In this document: positions 5,822 to 8,845 of the stretch, one piece after another | Position numbering within the stretch: position 1 is the stretch's first letter | How the letters are laid out: every line of letters starts with the position of its first letter | From: an uncultured Collinsella sp. | GTDB lineage: Bacteria; Actinomycetota; Coriobacteriia; Coriobacteriales; Coriobacteriaceae | Reading direction: 5' to 3' | Assembly (NCBI GenBank): GCA_902490445.1 | Contig: CABUDZ010000084.1 | Coordinates: 1-8,845, forward strand | Length of the DNA stretch: 8,845 bases | Notes under the pieces: model-generated | Databases searched by the model: none | Told to the model about the DNA's origin: nothing | The model's input: only the letters and a program-made list of their open reading frames with translations | Translations under genes and position numbers: made by a program

Positions 5822-7270
5822 ATGGCAAACATCAAGTTCCCCGAGGGCTTCTATTGGGGTGGCGCCACCGCCGCCAACCAGTTTGAGGGTGCTTGGAACG
5901 TGGACGGCCGCGGCCCTTCCGTCGACGACCACTTCCTGGGCGGCAGCTACAAGGAGCCGCGTCAGATTACGATCGACATCGACCCCGACCGCTTCTACCC
6001 CAATCATGACGGTATCGACTTCTACCATCACTACGAGGAGGATATCGCGCTGTTCGCCGAGATGGGCTTCAACATGTTCCGCATGTCCATCTCTTGGAGC
6101 CGCATCTTCCCCAACGGCGACGACGCCGAGCCCAACGAGGCCGGCCTCGCCTTCTACGACCGCGTCTTCGACTGCCTGCGCGCCCACAATATCGAGCCGC
6201 TCGTGACCCTGTCGCACTACGAGATGCCCTATCACCTGGTCGAGAAGTACAACGGCTGGGCGAGCCGCGAGCTCATCGGCTTCTTTGAGAAGTACTGCCA
6301 GACCGTCTTCGACCACTATCAGGACAAGGTCAAGTTCTGGCTCACCTTCAACGAGATCAACTGCGGCACCCAGGACATGGGCAATCTCTTTGGGACCAGC
6401 ATGATCCAGGGCTTTGAGGGCCCGGCTTCGGCGGTCCACACCACGCCGCAGGCCCGTATGCAGGCCCTGCATCACCAGTTTGTCGCCAGCGGCCGTGTCG
6501 TGCGCTATGCCCACGAGCACTACCCGCAGTTTAAGATGGGCAACATGGATTGCTTCATCCTTTCCTATGCCGCCACGTGCGATCCGGCCGACGTGTTCGC
6601 AACGCAGCAGGAGATGAATGCCATGAACTGGTACTGCTCCGACGTGCAGGTGCGCGGCAAGTATCCGTTCTATGCCAAGCGCTTCTGGGCCGAGAACGAC
6701 GTTGAGCTTGTGGTGGAGGACGGCGACCTGCAGGATATCGCCGACGGCAAGGTCGATTTCTACACCTTTAGCTACTACATGTCCGGCACCGTGGGCACCC
6801 ACAAGGATCACGAGATGACCGAGGGCAACATGACCTTTGGCGGCAAGAATCCCTATCTGGAGTCCACCGACTGGGGCTGGCAGATCGATCCGCTGGGTCT
6901 GCGCATCGCCCTCAACGAGATTTACGCCCGCTACGAGATTCCGCTGATGGTGGTCGAGAACGGCATGGGCGCCTACGATGAGGTCGAGGAGGACGGCTCC
7001 ATCCACGACCCGTATCGTATCGCCTACTTGCGCAGCCACGTCAAGGCCATGGGCGAGGCCATTGCCGACGGCGTCGACCTGATTGCCTACACCTGGTGGG
7101 GCCCCATCGACCTGGTGTCGGCCGGCACCGGCGAGATGCGCAAGCGCTACGGCTTTATCCACGTCGATAAGTACGATGACGGCACCGGCACCTACGAGCG
7201 CCGCCGCAAGGACAGCTTCTTCGCCTACCAGAAGATCATCAAGTCCAACGGTGCCGAGGGCCTGGCTTAA
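5822..7270 (+). CDS. 6-phospho-beta-glucosidase, glycoside hydrolase family 1
   Basis: A 482-residue cytoplasmic enzyme of normal GH1 length, closest in pattern to the BglA/AscB group. It hydrolyses 6-phospho-beta-glucosides (phosphorylated cellobiose, salicin or arbutin) delivered by a PTS to glucose-6-phosphate and glucose or the aglycone. The N-terminal signature FYWGGATAANQFEGAW is at 10-25. TFNEIN at 175-180 holds the acid/base Glu178, and VVENGMG at 377-383 the nucleophile Glu379. Ser433, Lys441 and Tyr443 in SAGTGEMRKRYGF match the phosphate-binding residues that separate phospho-glucosidases from plain beta-glucosidases. ATG at 5822 has AGGAG seven bases upstream; the frame is open further back to 5663, but that part is repeat-derived. 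Codon use is more strongly biased than in the AraC, RpiR and hydrolase genes, suggesting higher expression. The crr-like PTS gene is 140 bases downstream. Confidence 0.95.
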   Translation: MANIKFPEGFYWGGATAANQFEGAWNVDGRGPSVDDHFLGGSYKEPRQITIDIDPDRFYPNHDGIDFYHHYEEDIALFAEMGFNMFRMSISWSRIFPNGDDAEPNEAGLAFYDRVFDCLRAHNIEPLVTLSHYEMPYHLVEKYNGWASRELIGFFEKYCQTVFDHYQDKVKFWLTFNEINCGTQDMGNLFGTSMIQGFEGPASAVHTTPQARMQALHHQFVASGRVVRYAHEHYPQFKMGNMDCFILSYAATCDPADVFATQQEMNAMNWYCSDVQVRGKYPFYAKRFWAENDVELVVEDGDLQDIADGKVDFYTFSYYMSGTVGTHKDHEMTEGNMTFGGKNPYLESTDWGWQIDPLGLRIALNEIYARYEIPLMVVENGMGAYDEVEEDGSIHDPYRIAYLRSHVKAMGEAIADGVDLIAYTWWGPIDLVSAGTGEMRKRYGFIHVDKYDDGTGTYERRRKDSFFAYQKIIKSNGAEGLA

Positions 7271-7303
7271 TCGACAAGATGAGTGCCACCGGGGAAAAGC
7301 CTT

Positions 7304-7328
7304 GGGACGGGCTCGCGATTCGAGTCCC
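7304..7328 (+). terminator. Weak hairpin after the GH1 gene
   Basis: CTCG (7312-7315) pairs with CGAG (7321-7324) around a 5-base loop, extended by GGGA (7304-7307) and TCCC (7325-7328) across a bulge. It lies 34 bases after the GH1 stop and just before the promoter of the next gene. No T-run follows, so termination here is uncertain. Confidence 0.25.
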
Positions 7329-7332
7329 CACC

Positions 7333-7361
7333 TTAGCATTTGAACCATTTGGCACTATAAT
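7333..7361 (+). promoter_or_regulatory. Sigma70-type promoter of the crr-like gene
   Basis: A perfect -10 box TATAAT at 7356-7361 is preceded after 17 bases by TTAGCA at 7333-7338, which matches four of six -35 positions. Transcription would start near 7368, about 43 bases before the start codon. This gives the EIIA gene expression independent of the GH1 gene. Confidence 0.7.
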
Positions 7362-7373
7362 CACCATAGGCAT

Positions 7374-7389
7374 GCGCATAACGTTGCGC
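7374..7389 (+). promoter_or_regulatory. Inverted repeat just downstream of the crr-like promoter
   Basis: GCGCA and TGCGC flank a 6-base centre (TAACGT). It covers about +6 to +21 of the predicted transcript, a position where a bound repressor would block transcription. Which protein binds is unknown, and the match to a catabolite (cre) consensus is poor. Confidence 0.3.
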
Positions 7390-7410
7390 TTAATCAAGAG
7401 GAGAAAATGT

Positions 7411-7947
7411 ATGGGTCTGTTTGACATGTTCAAGAAGAAGGCTGAGCCCGCGGCTGCCGCTGCTCCGGCCTCCATCTCTGCTTCTGCCGGCGCCGACGTG
7501 CTGTGCTCGCCCGTCAAGGGCAAGGTCATCAAGATGGCCGACGTGCCCGATCCCGTCTTTGGTGGCGAGGTTTTGGGCAAGGGCTGCGCTGTGTGGCCCG
7601 AGGACGATCTGGTCTACGCTCCCTGCGACGGCAAGGTGACCGTCACCATGGGTCACGCCGTGGGTCTGCAGTCCGATAGCGGCATCGAGGTTCTTGTGCA
7701 CGTTGGCGTCGATACCGTCAACATGAACGGCGACGGCTTCGAGGGCTTCGTCAAGGCCGACGACGTCGTCAAGGCTGGCCAGCCCATGCTCAAGATCGAC
7801 CGCGCCAAGATCGCCGCTGCCGGCTACAAGGACTGCGTCGTCGTGGCTGTGTCCAACACTGCCGAGTTCGCCGACGTCGAGCTCGCCGTCGAGGCTGACT
7901 CCGCTGTCGCCGCCGGCGATGTCATCGTCAAGGTCGTCCGCAAGTAA
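7411..7947 (+). CDS. crr: PTS glucose-type EIIA component, free-standing (Crr-like)
   Basis: A 178-residue soluble protein matching E. coli EIIA-Glc in layout. MGLFDMFKKK at 1-10 resembles the N-terminal membrane-touching helix of E. coli Crr (MGLFDKLK), followed by an Ala/Pro-rich linker to about 28. The EIIA domain runs from about 30 to 150: SPVKGKVI, VPDPVFGGEVLGKG, then His82 in GHAVGL and the phospho-accepting His97 in LVHVGVDTV. It takes phosphate from HPr and passes it to a glucose-type IIB/IIC permease, absent here. In enteric bacteria unphosphorylated EIIA also regulates transport; whether that holds here is unknown. ATG at 7411 has AGAGGAG seven bases upstream (7397-7403); an ATG at 7407 is out of frame. 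It has its own promoter and a strong terminator, so is probably monocistronic. Codon bias suggests high expression. Confidence 0.93.
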   Translation: MGLFDMFKKKAEPAAAAAPASISASAGADVLCSPVKGKVIKMADVPDPVFGGEVLGKGCAVWPEDDLVYAPCDGKVTVTMGHAVGLQSDSGIEVLVHVGVDTVNMNGDGFEGFVKADDVVKAGQPMLKIDRAKIAAAGYKDCVVVAVSNTAEFADVELAVEADSAVAAGDVIVKVVRK

Positions 7948-7970
7948 ACTGCGGCAACATAAGGATGCGC

Positions 7971-8005
7971 AAGGGTGGTCGGGTTATCCGGCCGCCCTTT
8001 TTTAT
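7971..8005 (+). terminator. Intrinsic terminator of the crr-like gene
   Basis: Bases 7971-7982 and 7988-7999 form a 12-bp GC-rich stem (two G-T pairs) with a 5-base loop, running directly into six T residues at 7998-8003. It starts 24 bases after the crr-like stop. This is a textbook rho-independent terminator. Confidence 0.93.
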
Positions 8006-8041
8006 TACAATGCGGCGGAACGTTTTATTGCGCGTTGGGCG

Positions 8042-8057
8042 GAACGGTAAACCGTTC
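8042..8057 (+). promoter_or_regulatory. Palindrome upstream of the lipoprotein gene
   Basis: GAACGGT-AA-ACCGTTC has perfect 7-bp arms and a 2-base centre. GGCGGAACG, which overlaps its left arm (8038-8046), also occurs at 8014-8022. The site lies about 33 bases before the proposed -35 box, fitting an activator site or a distal operator. The binding protein is unknown. Confidence 0.35.
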
Positions 8058-8089
8058 GGACGTTAAATCGAGCCGACTGCGCCTTTGCT

Positions 8090-8119
8090 TTGCCGGGGGT
8101 GTTCGTTAGCGGCTAGAAT
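8090..8119 (+). promoter_or_regulatory. Probable promoter of the lipoprotein gene
   Basis: TAGAAT at 8114-8119 (five of six matches to the -10 box) is preceded after 18 bases by TTGCCG at 8090-8095 (four of six matches to the -35 box). Transcription would begin near 8126, leaving a leader of about 57 bases. Confidence 0.5.
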
Positions 8120-8182
8120 GGCCTTATTGTTACGACGTGCACCGCGTCGGGAAGCGCGGTGCCGCTTGTTGGGAGGAATGTC

Positions 8183-8740
8183 ATGAAGAAGAAGCTGCTG
8201 CTTGCGCCCCTGATGGCTGTTCTGGTCGCGTGCGTAGTTGTGCTTTCCGGCTGCGGAGGCCCTTCGGTTGAGGAGCTCATCACCGATGATCTTACGACGC
8301 AGTTTGACGAGGTCAAGAACGGTGGCGACGACTTCCTCGCCGGCCTGGAAGAGGCCTCGGGTGACGAGTTCGAGCAGCTGGGCATCGATCCCAAGGAGTA
8401 CGCCAAGAGCTATCTCGAGGGCTTTGACTACAAGATCGGCGACGTGACGGTCGACGAGGACAAGGGTACCGCAACTGCCGAGGTCACCATTACCTGCAAG
8501 TCCATGAACCAGATCGTTGAGGATTTTGCCACCCAGTACCAGGAGAAGGTCGCCGCGCTCGATTCGATGCCTTCCGATGACGAGCTGTACAAGATGGCCG
8601 GTCAGGTTATGGTCGATGTGACCAAGGCTGCTAAGACCAAGGACACCAAGGTCACCTTCAAGTATTCCTGCAATGACGACGGCGAGTGGTCTGCCGACGA
8701 TTCCGCAACCAACGAGATGATGAATGCCATGATGAGCTAG
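8183..8740 (+). CDS. Small lipoprotein of unknown function
   Basis: A 185-residue protein. Residues 1-23 form a lipoprotein signal peptide (MKKK, hydrophobic core, then lipobox LSGC) with Cys24 as the lipidated residue, so the mature protein should be anchored on the outer face of the cytoplasmic membrane. The mature part is acidic. The region 30-80 is rich in Asp and Glu and likely helical (VEELITDDLTTQFDEV). Alternating strands follow around 82-105 (DYKIGDVTVDEDKGTATAEV) and 154-172. This helix-then-sheet pattern resembles small NTF2-fold lipoproteins of Gram-positives (DUF4878/DUF5105-like), but that is a guess from pattern only. ATG at 8183 has GGGAGGA five bases upstream (8171-8177). It has its own probable promoter and stands apart from the sugar genes. 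Function unknown. Confidence 0.85.
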   Translation: MKKKLLLAPLMAVLVACVVVLSGCGGPSVEELITDDLTTQFDEVKNGGDDFLAGLEEASGDEFEQLGIDPKEYAKSYLEGFDYKIGDVTVDEDKGTATAEVTITCKSMNQIVEDFATQYQEKVAALDSMPSDDELYKMAGQVMVDVTKAAKTKDTKVTFKYSCNDDGEWSADDSATNEMMNAMMS

Positions 8741-8759
8741 GGGAGTTACACGGTAGTTC

Positions 8760-8787
8760 GTTACGGCGTTTTGCCAAACGCCGTAAC
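8760..8787 (+). terminator. Perfect hairpin after the lipoprotein gene
   Basis: GTTACGGCGTTT (8760-8771) is perfectly complemented by 8776-8787 with a 4-base loop (TGCC). It begins 19 bases after the lipoprotein stop. No T-run follows on either side, so it may be a terminator of reduced type, an RNA-stabilising hairpin or a dispersed palindrome. Confidence 0.5.
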
Positions 8788-8845
8788 TGCCCGACGCTGC
8801 GCGCCGCCCAGGACGACAATTTGTCATTCAAAAGGCAAGGCATGA

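Noticed and set aside
7304..7330. tRNA T-arm-like sequence (ATTCGAGTCCCC)
   Set aside because: The loop resembles a T-loop, but the 5-bp T stem does not pair correctly and no other tRNA arms or CCA end are present; it is better read as a simple hairpin.
5792..7348. Long minus-strand open frame opposite the GH1 gene
   Set aside because: It mirrors the strongly biased third codon positions of the GH1 gene, gives a low-complexity Val/Gly/Ala/His-rich translation with no recognisable domain, and the plus-strand protein is unambiguous.
8815..8825. 11-bp palindrome GACAATTTGTC
   Set aside because: Perfect but short, with no visible promoter beside it; chance occurrence cannot be excluded.
8063..8827. 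Minus-strand open frame opposite the lipoprotein gene
   Set aside because: It crosses the plus-strand promoter region and the 8760-8787 hairpin; the plus-strand product has a clear lipobox and ribosome site.
8842..8845. ATG at the extreme right edge preceded by AAGGCAAGG
   Set aside because: It could be the start of the next gene, but only one codon is visible and the purine-rich stretch is too close to be a clear ribosome site.
1..8845. CRISPR array, defence system, prophage or complete insertion sequence
   Set aside because: No regularly spaced repeats with unique spacers and no cas, integrase, recombinase or transposase gene; the repeats seen are isolated small palindromes.

Overview
The window looks like a chromosomal segment of a high-GC gut actinobacterium, most likely Collinsella or a close relative in the Coriobacteriia. 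This is inferred from base composition, codon choice (GCC, GTC, AAG, CGC favoured), the gene types and the palindromic intergenic repeats; there is no rRNA or marker gene to prove it. Six protein genes are supported. All but the first and last concern sugar metabolism or its control.

Layout. Bases 1-282 hold no recognised gene but carry two tandem 25-nt hairpin repeats, a GAGCG-type repeat and a 13-bp perfect palindrome. Bases 283-903 (+) encode an unusual fusion of an XRE helix-turn-helix domain to a complete desulfoferrodoxin-like (two-iron superoxide reductase-type) domain. It converges on a minus-strand pair: a RpiR/MurR-type regulator with a SIS domain (1047-1901) downstream of a large, probably cytoplasmic GH106-like glycoside hydrolase (1944-4511). 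A 36-bp-scale inverted repeat sits at the convergent junction. An AraC-type cupin regulator (4628-5635, +) is divergent from the hydrolase. A GH1 6-phospho-beta-glucosidase (5822-7270) and a free-standing glucose-type PTS EIIA protein (crr-like, 7411-7947, with its own promoter and a strong terminator) follow on the plus strand. A small lipoprotein of unknown function (8183-8740) ends the window.

How the parts may fit. The GH1 enzyme acts on sugars phosphorylated during PTS uptake, and EIIA supplies phosphate for such uptake; the membrane IIB/IIC partners are not in the window. The AraC/hydrolase/RpiR set looks like a separately controlled module for an unidentified glycoside.

The most unusual signal is non-coding. 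Four 25-nt elements (91-115, 118-142, 1928-1952, 5642-5666) have the same architecture although their arms differ: a 6-nt arm, a 7-nt segment starting TA, GTCCC plus one pyrimidine, and a 6-nt complementary arm. One supplies the last codons and stop codon of the hydrolase gene and another lies just behind the araC-type stop. This looks like a family of small mobile hairpins. The second notable item is the XRE-desulfoferrodoxin fusion, which keeps all predicted iron ligands but lacks the usual Glu-Lys pair beside the catalytic iron.
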